From: Sphingomonas rhizophila
Lineage (GTDB): Bacteria; Pseudomonadota; Alphaproteobacteria; Sphingomonadales; Sphingomonadaceae
NCBI RefSeq assembly: GCF_014396585.1
Contig: NZ_CP060717.1
Coordinates: forward strand, 930,001-994,000
Length of the DNA stretch: 64,000 nt
Reading direction: 5' to 3'
Shown here: positions 20,161-26,819 of the stretch, piece by piece
Layout of the letters: each line of letters opens with the position of its first letter
Numbering within the stretch: the stretch's first letter is position 1
Notes under the pieces: generated by a model
Told to the model about the DNA's origin: nothing
Databases searched by the model: none
The model's input: only the letters and a program-made list of their open reading frames with translations
Program-made: the position numbers and the translations under genes

Positions 20161-21066
20161 TCAGGCCGCGGCGCGCGCGATTTCGCGGTGGTAGACATGC
20201 TCCAGGCTGGGCCGGTGGCTGGCGAGGTGGATCAGCTGCTGGCCCTGCTCGACGAGCAGTTGGGCAACCCGCTCCGGTTGGACCCTGAGAGAGGGCGAGC
20301 CGCCACGAACCAGCAAGCGCTGCTCTTCTTCGGCGACAACGAACCCAGCGCTCTCAAGCAGGCGAGCCGCGGCGTTCCGGTCCGCGGTGTCGACCGCCAC
20401 CGCGCCGTCGCCGCCGAGGACATTCTCAAGGCGATCTTCGACCAGCAGTCGGCCGCGGTGCATCAGACCGACGTGCGTGGCGATTTCCTGCACCTCTCCG
20501 AGCAGATGGCTTGAGACGATCAGGGTCGTCTCCTCCATCTCCGGCAACCGGCGGAGCAAAGTGCGCATGTCGGCAATTCCGTCGGGATCGAGGCCGTTGG
20601 TCGGCTCATCAAGGATCAACAGTCGCGGTCGGCCGAGCAACGCGCGGGCCAGGGCCAATCGCTGCTTCATTCCCAGGGAATAGCCGCCGACCCGTTGCCG
20701 GCCGGCATGGCCAAGTCCGGCGATCCCCAGCACCCGGTCGATCTCGTTCGCGGGCAATCCCAGTACCCGGCGCGTGAGGTCGAGATTCTCGCGGCCCGTG
20801 AGGTGCGGGTAAAGCGAGGGGCTTTCGATCAGTGCGCCGACCCGGGGCCGCGACCGCCGCCGGGCGACGTCTTCGCCGAACAGGGAAAGGCCGCCCGCAT
20901 CGGGGCGCAGCAGCCCGAGTATGAGCCGAAGGCTGGTCGTCTTGCCCGCACCGTTCGCGCCGAGGAACCCATAAATCGCGTAAGGCGGGACCGTCATCGA
21001 TAATCGGTCGACAGCCACCTTTCCTCCAAACGCCTTGATCAGGCCGCGTGTCTCCAGCGCACTCAT
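20161..21066 (-). CDS. ABC transporter ATP-binding protein
   Basis: A 301-residue ABC ATPase: Walker A GANGAGKT, signature SLGMKQR, Walker B LLILDEPTNGLDPDG and switch His in SSHLLGEV. The extended C-terminal 90 residues are usual for ABC-2 exporters of the CcmA/BcrA type. An ideal GGAGG lies 5 nt before the ATG at 21066. It is the first gene of a minus-strand pair with the permease, and its promoter faces the DUF2975/HTH operon across two dyad repeats, which suggests control by that HTH protein. Confidence 0.92.
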   Translation of the reverse strand: MSALETRGLIKAFGGKVAVDRLSMTVPPYAIYGFLGANGAGKTTSLRLILGLLRPDAGGLSLFGEDVARRRSRPRVGALIESPSLYPHLTGRENLDLTRRVLGLPANEIDRVLGIAGLGHAGRQRVGGYSLGMKQRLALARALLGRPRLLILDEPTNGLDPDGIADMRTLLRRLPEMEETTLIVSSHLLGEVQEIATHVGLMHRGRLLVEDRLENVLGGDGAVAVDTADRNAAARLLESAGFVVAEEEQRLLVRGGSPSLRVQPERVAQLLVEQGQQLIHLASHRPSLEHVYHREIARAAA

Positions 21067-21079
21067 CTGCACCTCCGAA

Positions 21080-21096
21080 TTTAACTGGTACTTAAA
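21080..21096. promoter_or_regulatory. Operator-like dyad 1 (TTTAAC-N5-CTTAAA)
   Basis: An imperfect inverted repeat with 6-bp arms, one mismatch and a 5-nt spacer. It lies between the divergent ABC and DUF2975 starts, 14 bp before the ABC start codon. It has the same arms and spacing as the perfect dyad 34 bp further on, about three helical turns away. Confidence 0.6.
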
Positions 21097-21113
21097 CTTG
21101 CAAAAACGTGAAA

Positions 21114-21130
21114 TTTAAGTCAAGCTTAAA
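21114..21130. promoter_or_regulatory. Operator-like dyad 2 (TTTAAG-N5-CTTAAA)
   Basis: A perfect 6-bp inverted repeat with a 5-nt spacer, 21 bp before the DUF2975 start codon. Together with dyad 1 it makes a likely cooperative binding site for the HTH protein encoded at 21601-21813. The AT-rich arms stand out from the surrounding high-GC sequence. Confidence 0.65.
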
Positions 21131-21151
21131 TCTTGAGTTGAGGAGGGTGTC

Positions 21152-21601
21152 ATGGTCAAACGTCATTTGACCCCGCGTCTAGCGCTTGCCGGCGTGACGT
21201 TGGTGATCGTGCTCTTGGTGTCCTTCACCGCCATCGTGCTGGCGTCGGCGATCGGCGGGCGGGCGCCCGGACGCCTGCTCCTTCTCCCGATGGCGCCACT
21301 GCCATTCTACCTGTTTGCGCTTTGGACTGCGCGGACCGCGATTGTGCGGATCGGCCACGGCGACGCCTTGCGCGTGCTCGTTTCTCCGATGCTTCGACGA
21401 ATTGGCTGGGCATTGTTCCTCGGCGGGCTCACCCAGGTCTTTGTCGTGCCGTGGCTCGGGCATCTGAATGGAGGGCGAACCCTGGCACACTATGACATCG
21501 GCGCGATCACGCTCGGCGCGGTTGGTGTCACGCTGGTCATCGTCGCGCGCCTGGTCCGGGATGCAGAGGCCGACCGGGCCGAGCTGGACCAGATCGTCTG
21601 A
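21152..21601 (+). CDS. DUF2975 domain membrane protein
   Basis: A 149-residue protein with four predicted membrane helices (around residues 10-32, 43-60, 82-102 and 115-135) and short loops, matching DUF2975. Genes of this family are almost always followed by a small Xre-type regulator, as here, where the stop and the next start overlap (TGATG). GAGGAGG precedes the start. Its role is unknown; the pairing suggests it senses an envelope signal or modulates the regulator. Confidence 0.82.
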   Translation: MVKRHLTPRLALAGVTLVIVLLVSFTAIVLASAIGGRAPGRLLLLPMAPLPFYLFALWTARTAIVRIGHGDALRVLVSPMLRRIGWALFLGGLTQVFVVPWLGHLNGGRTLAHYDIGAITLGAVGVTLVIVARLVRDAEADRAELDQIV

Positions 21602-21813
21602 TGCCGATCACCGTTACGCTCGACCAGCTGCTTGCCGATCGCGGGATGACCGGCAAGCAACTTGCGGAGACGATCGACCTGAGCGAGACCCAGCTGTCGC
21701 TGTTCCGATCAGGCAAGGTCAAAGGGATCCGCTTTTCGACGCTGGAGCGGATGTGCGAGGTGCTGGCCTGCCAGCCGGGCGACTTGCTCGGCTTCGAGCC
21801 TGGTGCTGCCTAG
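21601..21813 (+). CDS. Small Xre/YozG-type helix-turn-helix regulator
   Basis: A 70-residue HTH protein: LDQLLADRGMTGKQLAETID, then the recognition helix SETQLSLFRSGKVKGIRF, then STLERMCEVLACQPGDLL, which is the DUF2975-partner regulator pattern. It is translationally coupled to the DUF2975 gene (TGATG). Dyads at 21080-21130 in front of the operon are plausible targets, implying autoregulation and control of the divergent ABC transporter. Its 3' end overlaps the convergent MoxR gene by 4 bp. Confidence 0.88.
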   Translation: MPITVTLDQLLADRGMTGKQLAETIDLSETQLSLFRSGKVKGIRFSTLERMCEVLACQPGDLLGFEPGAA

Positions 21814-22652
21814 CCCTTGCGGCGGGCCATGAACGCCAGGCGTTCGAACAGCATCACGTCCTGCTCGTTCTTGAGGAGAGCGCCGTGCAGCGGCGGGATC
21901 GCCTTGGTGGGATCGCGCTCCTGCAGCGTTTCCAGCGGCATGTCCTCGTGCAGCAGCAGCTTCAGCCAGTCGAGCAACTCGCTGGTCGACGGCTTCTTCT
22001 TGATGCCGGGCACGTCGCGGACCTCGTAAAACAGGTCGAGCGCGCGGCTGACCAGCATCTTCTGGATGCCGGGGAAGTGGACCTCGACGATCTTCAACAT
22101 CGTCTCGCGGTCCGGGAAGCGGATGTAGTGGAAGAAGCAGCGGCGCAGGAAGGCGTCGGGCAGTTCCTTCTCGTTGTTGGAGGTGATGACGACGACCGGG
22201 CGTTCGACCGCCTTCACCGTCTCGCCGGTCTCGTAAACGTGGAATTCCATCCGATCGAGTTCCTGGAGAAGGTCGTTCGGAAACTCGATGTCGGCCTTGT
22301 CGATCTCGTCGATCAGCAGCACTGGCAGTTGGGGCGAGGTGAACGCCTCCCACAGCTTGCCCTTGCGAATGTAGTTGGCGATGTCGTGGACGCGCGGATC
22401 GCCGAGCTGGCCGTCGCGCAGGCGGGCGACCGCGTCATATTCATATAGGCCCTGAACCGCGCGGGTGGTCGACTTGATATGCCATTCGATCAGCGGCCCG
22501 CCGAGCGCCGCCGCGATCTCATGCGCCAAGACGGTCTTGCCGGTGCCGGGCTCGCCCTTGACGAGCAACGGCCGGCGAAGCTGGACGGCGGCATTGACCG
22601 CGACCTTGAGGTCGTCGGTCGCGACATAATCGGTAGTGCCTTCGAAACGCAT
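21810..22652 (-). CDS. MoxR-family AAA+ ATPase
   Basis: The 280-residue protein has Walker A GEPGTGKT (residues 33-40), Walker B VLLIDEIDKAD, sensor-1 region VVVITSNNEKELPDAFLRRC and the C-terminal lid. MoxR ATPases act as chaperones with VWA-domain partners; a VWA gene lies at 16740-17921 on the same strand. The gene appears to be monocistronic here and converges on the HTH gene. Confidence 0.92.
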   Translation of the reverse strand: MRFEGTTDYVATDDLKVAVNAAVQLRRPLLVKGEPGTGKTVLAHEIAAALGGPLIEWHIKSTTRAVQGLYEYDAVARLRDGQLGDPRVHDIANYIRKGKLWEAFTSPQLPVLLIDEIDKADIEFPNDLLQELDRMEFHVYETGETVKAVERPVVVITSNNEKELPDAFLRRCFFHYIRFPDRETMLKIVEVHFPGIQKMLVSRALDLFYEVRDVPGIKKKPSTSELLDWLKLLLHEDMPLETLQERDPTKAIPPLHGALLKNEQDVMLFERLAFMARRKG

Positions 22653-22715
22653 TTCACCGCCCTATGGTCGGGCGGGCAGCGGCGCAAGCGTCAGGCGTGG
22701 CCGCGGGCGTTGAGC

Positions 22716-23387
22716 TTAAGAGTCGCCGCGAGCGCTGGCGCGGGCTTCGAGCAGGTCGAACAGGCCGCGATTCTGAAGCAGCAGTTGTTCGCCGCCGAAG
22801 CCTAGGGCGCGTTCGGCCGCCATGCCCGATGCGCCATGGTTGATGGCCGACGTCAGCGACTCTTCGTCAGGCATGGTGGATACCGGAACCTCCATGTTGC
22901 TTCGTCCCGCGGCGCAGTCAAGGACGCCACGGATGGCGCGCCAGTCACCAATCAGCGCGGTCGCCGCGCCCAGCGCACAGCCGCTGCGCTCCGACCGGGC
23001 AAGCGTTTCCAGCGCATGACGCTGGGCGAGCAGAGTGGTTTCGGTATCCGACGCGCCGGGGGTCGAGGGCACCGGGCCGACCGCGGCGGTCAGGCGGACG
23101 AGGAACAGCCGTTCCCGCTCGAACGAGTCCGACGCGGCGAGCAGCCAATCGCGAACCGGGCCGGCGGGGCAATTGCCAAGCGCGATCTCGATCAGGCCGG
23201 GATGGCGACCGTATAGCTGGCAGAGAAGGTGCACCGCGTCGCTGAGGTCGCGGGCGGTGTGCACGTGGGTGACGGTCGTCAACGCGGCGAGGTGCGGATG
23301 ACCCGCCAGGCCCTCATGCGCGACTCGGGCAAGATGGGCTTCGGCCACACTCAGCGCCTGCCGGTCGGTTGCCCGATTGACTGCCAT
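22716..23387 (-). CDS. Hypothetical protein, alpha-helical
   Basis: I do not recognise this 223-residue protein. It is soluble, Ala/Leu-rich and probably all helical, with His-rich patches (HEGLAGHPHLAAL, THVHTARD) and an internal CALGAATALIGDWRAIR. It lacks signal peptide and membrane segments. I chose the ATG at 23387 because a GGGAG lies 8 nt upstream; a GTG at 23405 is also possible. It stands alone, 64 bp upstream of the MoxR gene on the same strand. Codon use matches its neighbours, so it is probably a lineage gene rather than a recent import. Confidence 0.7.
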   Translation of the reverse strand: MAVNRATDRQALSVAEAHLARVAHEGLAGHPHLAALTTVTHVHTARDLSDAVHLLCQLYGRHPGLIEIALGNCPAGPVRDWLLAASDSFERERLFLVRLTAAVGPVPSTPGASDTETTLLAQRHALETLARSERSGCALGAATALIGDWRAIRGVLDCAAGRSNMEVPVSTMPDEESLTSAINHGASGMAAERALGFGGEQLLLQNRGLFDLLEARASARGDS

Positions 23388-23549
23388 TCCCACCACTCCC
23401 GTCACTCATTTCGATGCTATCCGTTGCATCCTAGGCGGCGGTCGTAACCCAAGGGCGTAAAGAGCCGGTTACGGCGGCGGAAAGGTTTTGGTCAGCGAGG
23501 TTAAGAAACGGCTCGAAACGGGACATTTTCGAGCCCTCCGGGGCAAACG

Positions 23550-23858
23550 TCAGGCGGCGAGCGGAAGTTTTTCCGATGGCTCGGCGGTGGCGGCTTCGGG
23601 TGTCGCCGGCTCCGCTTCGATCGCCGCAACGCGCGGCGCGCGGACATCGGGCATGAACAGGCGCAGCGCGAGCAGGAACACGCCGGTCGCGAAATAGCCG
23701 ACGATCGTCCCGATCGGGTTGAGGAACAGCAGCGGTGCCAGCGCAACGCGGAACCAGTCCGGGTTGACGCCGAGGTCGTCGCCCAGCGCTTCGCAGATGC
23801 CGAAGATCGGTTCGGCGCGCGAGTAGATCGGGGTCCGGTCGGCGTTGGTCGTCATCAT
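23550..23858 (-). CDS. PspC domain-containing protein
   Basis: A 102-residue protein with the PspC domain (RAEPIFGICEALGDDLGVNP), a membrane segment (LNPIGTIVGYFATGVFLLALRL, split here as LNPIGTIVGYF and ATGVFLLALRL) and an Ala/Pro/Glu-rich tail. PspC proteins are part of phage-shock envelope-stress systems in other bacteria. No pspA or pspB is nearby. The start is one of two adjacent ATG codons, with GAGGAG-like purines upstream. It stands alone between two longer intergenic regions. Confidence 0.85.
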   Translation of the reverse strand: MMTTNADRTPIYSRAEPIFGICEALGDDLGVNPDWFRVALAPLLFLNPIGTIVGYFATGVFLLALRLFMPDVRAPRVAAIEAEPATPEAATAEPSEKLPLAA

Positions 23859-24074
23859 CTTGGCTCCTCAAAATGCAGGGACGGAGCGAACCGCCCTTTG
23901 CCTTGAAAGAAGCAAGGCGCGTGCCAAGTCCCGGAAACCGCCGTTTCGAGCGAAATTCGGAAAAATCGGGCTGGCGGGCAGCGGACCGGTTAGGAAATTT
24001 TGCCACCCGATCTGGGAATTCGCGCCGATGAGCGGAGCACACGGAGCCGGAGCGGGACGACGCTTCAAAGCGCC

Positions 24075-25574
24075 TCAGGCCGTCGGGTTGCCGTCCACAA
24101 GGCTGATGCCGCGGTCGCGCCAGTAACGTGCCAGACCGATATCCCGGCACAAAGGCCCGAAGCGCGGATCGCGGCGGATGGTCGCAAGCGGGGGCATGAA
24201 CAGCCACTGCGTGCGGCACCAGCTGGGCGCATTGGCCAGGAAACTGCGCGCGACGACCGGCCGGTTGGCGACGAGCGCACCCCTGTCAAGAAGCAGCGCG
24301 TCCATCACGAGATAGGCGGCGTCGACCTCGCCCAGCTTGCTCAGGATCATGGCGGCATAGGTTGCCTGCCCCGGATTTCCCTGGGCAGCCTTGAGGTTGG
24401 CGTCCCGCGCCCGGGCGATGTTCTGACGGGTGGGCGCTGCGAACGCCTCCAGCGTCGGAAGCCATTGTTCCGGCTTGGCCGGGTGCGCATTGCCCGCCGG
24501 AGTAACGCCGTTGCCAAGCATCGCGGCAGCAGCGGTCGTCCGGCCCGAGAAGGCCAGGATCATGAAGCGCGCGTTCCAGACCAGCGCGTGCGCCGGCCAC
24601 AATTGCAGCAGGCGTTCGCTGAGGACCAGCGCCCGGTCTTCGCGGCCCAAGGTCCAAAGCCGGAGCGCCCGCCGCCACAGCGGCGTTGGCGAACTGGGTG
24701 CCTGATGGGCGGCTGCCTCATTGATTCCCCATGCCGTTCGGGTTCGCCCGGCCGCCTGAAGAAATGAAGTGAGGGCGCCCAAAAGGTGCACATTGGCCGG
24801 CGCCGCCCGGAGCAAGTTGCGAAGCTCGTCCTCGATCTCCGACCATTCGAGTCCGGCCGCCTTGATGTCGAGCATCGCCAACCGGGCGTGCGGCTCGGCC
24901 GGATCGATGCCGAGTGCCTGCTTGGCGGCCTTTTCCGCGGCGCGCAGGGTCTCCGCCGGATTGGCGCTTCCGCCATTGTTGGCGCGGGTTTCCTCGGCGA
25001 GGGCGAGCAGGCCGAGGGCCCGGGCGTTGCCGGGATCACGCTCGAGCGCCGAGCGGAGGGGCGGGACGGCCTGACCGGCCTGCATCGGCACGGCATCGCG
25101 AAGCAGGACATCCCCCTGGTCGATCGAACGGGCAACGTCGGCCTGCGCGTTGCGGCGCGATTGCCAGAGTCCGGCACCGGCCAGGACCGCCAGCGACGAA
25201 GCGCCGGCCACTACCAGGGATCGCCGGGAGACCGCAGGCGATGACTTCGACCCGGTCACCCCTGTGAGAAGCCGATATCCGACACGCGGCACGGTTTCGA
25301 TCTCGACCGACCCGTCGCCCGTCCGGTCGATGGCCTTGCGAAGGCGGACGACCAGGCGGTTGAGGCTGTCGTCGCCGACCTGCGCATTGCCCCAGAGATG
25401 TTTGAACAGTTCGCGCCGTTGCAGCACCTCGCCCTGGCTGTCGATGAGTTGGAGGAACAGCTGCATCACCAGCGGCTCGACCGCGACGTCTCCCCGCGGC
25501 CCGGCGATATGGCGGCGGACGGGATCGACTGTCAGCGTCGCAACGCTGATTGGAAACGTGCGCAACTCGTTCAT
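24075..25574 (-). CDS. Winged-helix (OmpR/ToxR-type) regulator with membrane anchor and TPR region
   Basis: The 499-residue protein starts with an OmpR-type winged helix (residues 1-105: SQGEVLQRRELFKHLWG, DDSLNRLVVRLRKAID, VPRVGYRLL). A single membrane segment follows near residues 117-137 (SLVVAGASSLAVLAGAGLW), and then a long helical TPR-like periplasmic region. This is the architecture of CadC/ToxR-type one-component regulators, in which the periplasmic part senses and the cytoplasmic wing binds DNA. It is divergent from the PEPxxWA-CTERM gene, which is a natural target candidate. The signal is unknown. Confidence 0.82.
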   Translation of the reverse strand: MNELRTFPISVATLTVDPVRRHIAGPRGDVAVEPLVMQLFLQLIDSQGEVLQRRELFKHLWGNAQVGDDSLNRLVVRLRKAIDRTGDGSVEIETVPRVGYRLLTGVTGSKSSPAVSRRSLVVAGASSLAVLAGAGLWQSRRNAQADVARSIDQGDVLLRDAVPMQAGQAVPPLRSALERDPGNARALGLLALAEETRANNGGSANPAETLRAAEKAAKQALGIDPAEPHARLAMLDIKAAGLEWSEIEDELRNLLRAAPANVHLLGALTSFLQAAGRTRTAWGINEAAAHQAPSSPTPLWRRALRLWTLGREDRALVLSERLLQLWPAHALVWNARFMILAFSGRTTAAAAMLGNGVTPAGNAHPAKPEQWLPTLEAFAAPTRQNIARARDANLKAAQGNPGQATYAAMILSKLGEVDAAYLVMDALLLDRGALVANRPVVARSFLANAPSWCRTQWLFMPPLATIRRDPRFGPLCRDIGLARYWRDRGISLVDGNPTA

Positions 25575-25616
25575 GACTCTCCGCTCATCGGCAGATCATC
25601 GGCAAATCATCATGGG

Positions 25617-25631
25617 CTAAATCTAGGTTAA
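25617..25631. promoter_or_regulatory. Weak CtrA-like box (CTAA-N7-TTAA)
   Basis: Lies in the 111-bp divergent promoter region between the winged-helix regulator and the PEPxxWA-CTERM gene. The half-sites have the right 7-nt spacing, but the first base deviates from TTAA. Weak evidence on its own. Confidence 0.2.
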
Positions 25632-25685
25632 GGCCAAGCCCCCCTGGGCCGGACGACGGGACCGGTTCGATAGTTGGAGGAGCAC

Positions 25686-26267
25686 ATGCGTAAGTTCGCC
25701 GCGACGGCCACCGCCGCCATGCTTTTGGGGGCGGCCGTGCCTGCCCATGCCGATGTCTTGTCCTTTTCGGGCAGCGTGACCGGACTCAGCACTTTTGTCG
25801 GCGTGGACGCGACCTGCGCGCCGCTGTCGTTCCGGTCGATCATCGATCCGTCGAGTACGGTGGGAACGTCGTCCTTTGGCGGCTTCACCTACAGCACCAG
25901 CACCTGCCTGTCGGCGGGCGGGGTGTCGTCGTTCGGCAGCTTCCTGATCGATTTCGGCGGCGACGATTTCAGCGGCACCTTCACCGGCGGGGCGACCCCG
26001 ACCAGCACGCCGGGGATCAGCGATACGTCATGGCTGTTCACGATCGCCGGCGGCACCGGGCGGTTCGAGGGCGCGTCGGGGACGTTCAGCGGGACGGGGA
26101 CCACCGACGCCCGGTCAAGGCCATCGATCGTGTCGATCAACTTCCTGGGCGACATCAACGCGCCGGCGGTCCCGGAACCGTCGACCTGGGGCATGATGTT
26201 GCTCGGCTTCGGCGGGATTGGCTGGGCGTTACGACGAGCGCCCAAGCGCATACGAGCGATTGCCTAG
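25686..26267 (+). CDS. PEPxxWA-CTERM sorting domain-containing protein
   Basis: A 193-residue secreted protein: signal peptide (MRKFAATATAAMLLGAAVPA, cleavage near AHA-DV), a Gly/Ser/Thr-rich beta-type body, and a C-terminal VPEPSTWGMMLLGFGGIGWA helix followed by basic residues. That tail is the PEPxxWA-CTERM signal, recognised by exosortase-type sorting systems in sphingomonads. GGAGG lies 5 nt before the ATG. It is divergent from the winged-helix regulator. The stop codon lies in the loop of an 8-bp hairpin that belongs to structured repeat copy A. Confidence 0.9.
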   Translation: MRKFAATATAAMLLGAAVPAHADVLSFSGSVTGLSTFVGVDATCAPLSFRSIIDPSSTVGTSSFGGFTYSTSTCLSAGGVSSFGSFLIDFGGDDFSGTFTGGATPTSTPGISDTSWLFTIAGGTGRFEGASGTFSGTGTTDARSRPSIVSINFLGDINAPAVPEPSTWGMMLLGFGGIGWALRRAPKRIRAIA

Positions 26268-26360
26268 CAATCGCGAGGAAGCGCGAAGAGAGCGCGAGCC
26301 CCGGCCGGGCGGCGCGCTCCACCGCGACCGCTTCGACGCCACGGATTTACTCCGTGACGG
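26251..26360 (+). repeat. Structured repeat, copy A
   Basis: A series of hairpins: GCGATTGC-CTA-GCAATCGC (26256-26274), a GCGCG-rich middle, and CACGGA-TTTAC-TCCGTG (26341-26357). Between the two outer landmarks (26260-26354, 95 nt) it aligns with copy B on the opposite strand (96 nt) at roughly two bases in three with a single gap. Stem bases differ between the copies in a compensatory way. It begins inside the last codons of the PEPxxWA-CTERM gene. No coding potential is seen. Confidence 0.7.
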
Positions 26361-26689
26361 GATGATTCTTTGTAATGCTCACGGTGTTTTCAAAGTAGCC
26401 AAAGCGCCTGGACTGACCGCGAGCGGCTTTCCTTTGAAAAAAAACGGCAATCCATAAATGCCTTCTGATAATCGCAGCGATAACGTTGTGGCGAGATTGG
26501 CGAACAGTTGCGTCATTCAGCGCGCGTTGCAACGCGTTCGCCGACTGTCTTGTGAAGCCTCTAATTACCTCAGCACTGGAAAAGACTTTTAAAAGCCGTC
26601 GGAGTTGGTGCTTGCATGCAGCTCGAACATATACCCGGTCGTAGCTGGGTGCTTCTTCGGGATTCACACGCTGAATGAGTATCAAATGC
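26361..26689. other. Intergenic spacer between the inverted repeats
   Basis: About 330 bp with no convincing gene. Base composition is more AT-rich than the flanks, with an A-run near 26437-26445. It contains an internal imperfect hairpin with GGCGAAC/GTTCGCC arms (26501-26553 region). Short reading frames on both strands have no ribosome-binding site, no recognisable motif and atypical codon use. Confidence 0.5.
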
Positions 26690-26819
26690 CGCCGCGGAGT
26701 AGATCCGCGCCGTCGGTCCTGTCGCGCCTAAGCGCGCAGGCCGTCCGAATCTCGCCGGCTCTACGACACAAGCTCCCGTTTGCTACGCAAACACGCCCTT
26801 GTGCTCGGCGGCTCGATTA
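26690..26819 (-). repeat. Structured repeat, copy B (3' of rpoD)
   Basis: Read on the minus strand directly after the rpoD stop: a long nested hairpin closed by AATC/GATT, CGCCG/CGGCG, CTTGT/ACAAG and GTTTGC-GTA-GCAAAC, then CGCGC-TTAG-GCGCG, then CGCGGA-TCTAC-TCCGCG. The core 26695-26790 matches copy A in inverted orientation. It would form the 3' end of the rpoD transcript, as a terminator, RNA-stability element or dispersed repeat. Confidence 0.7.
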
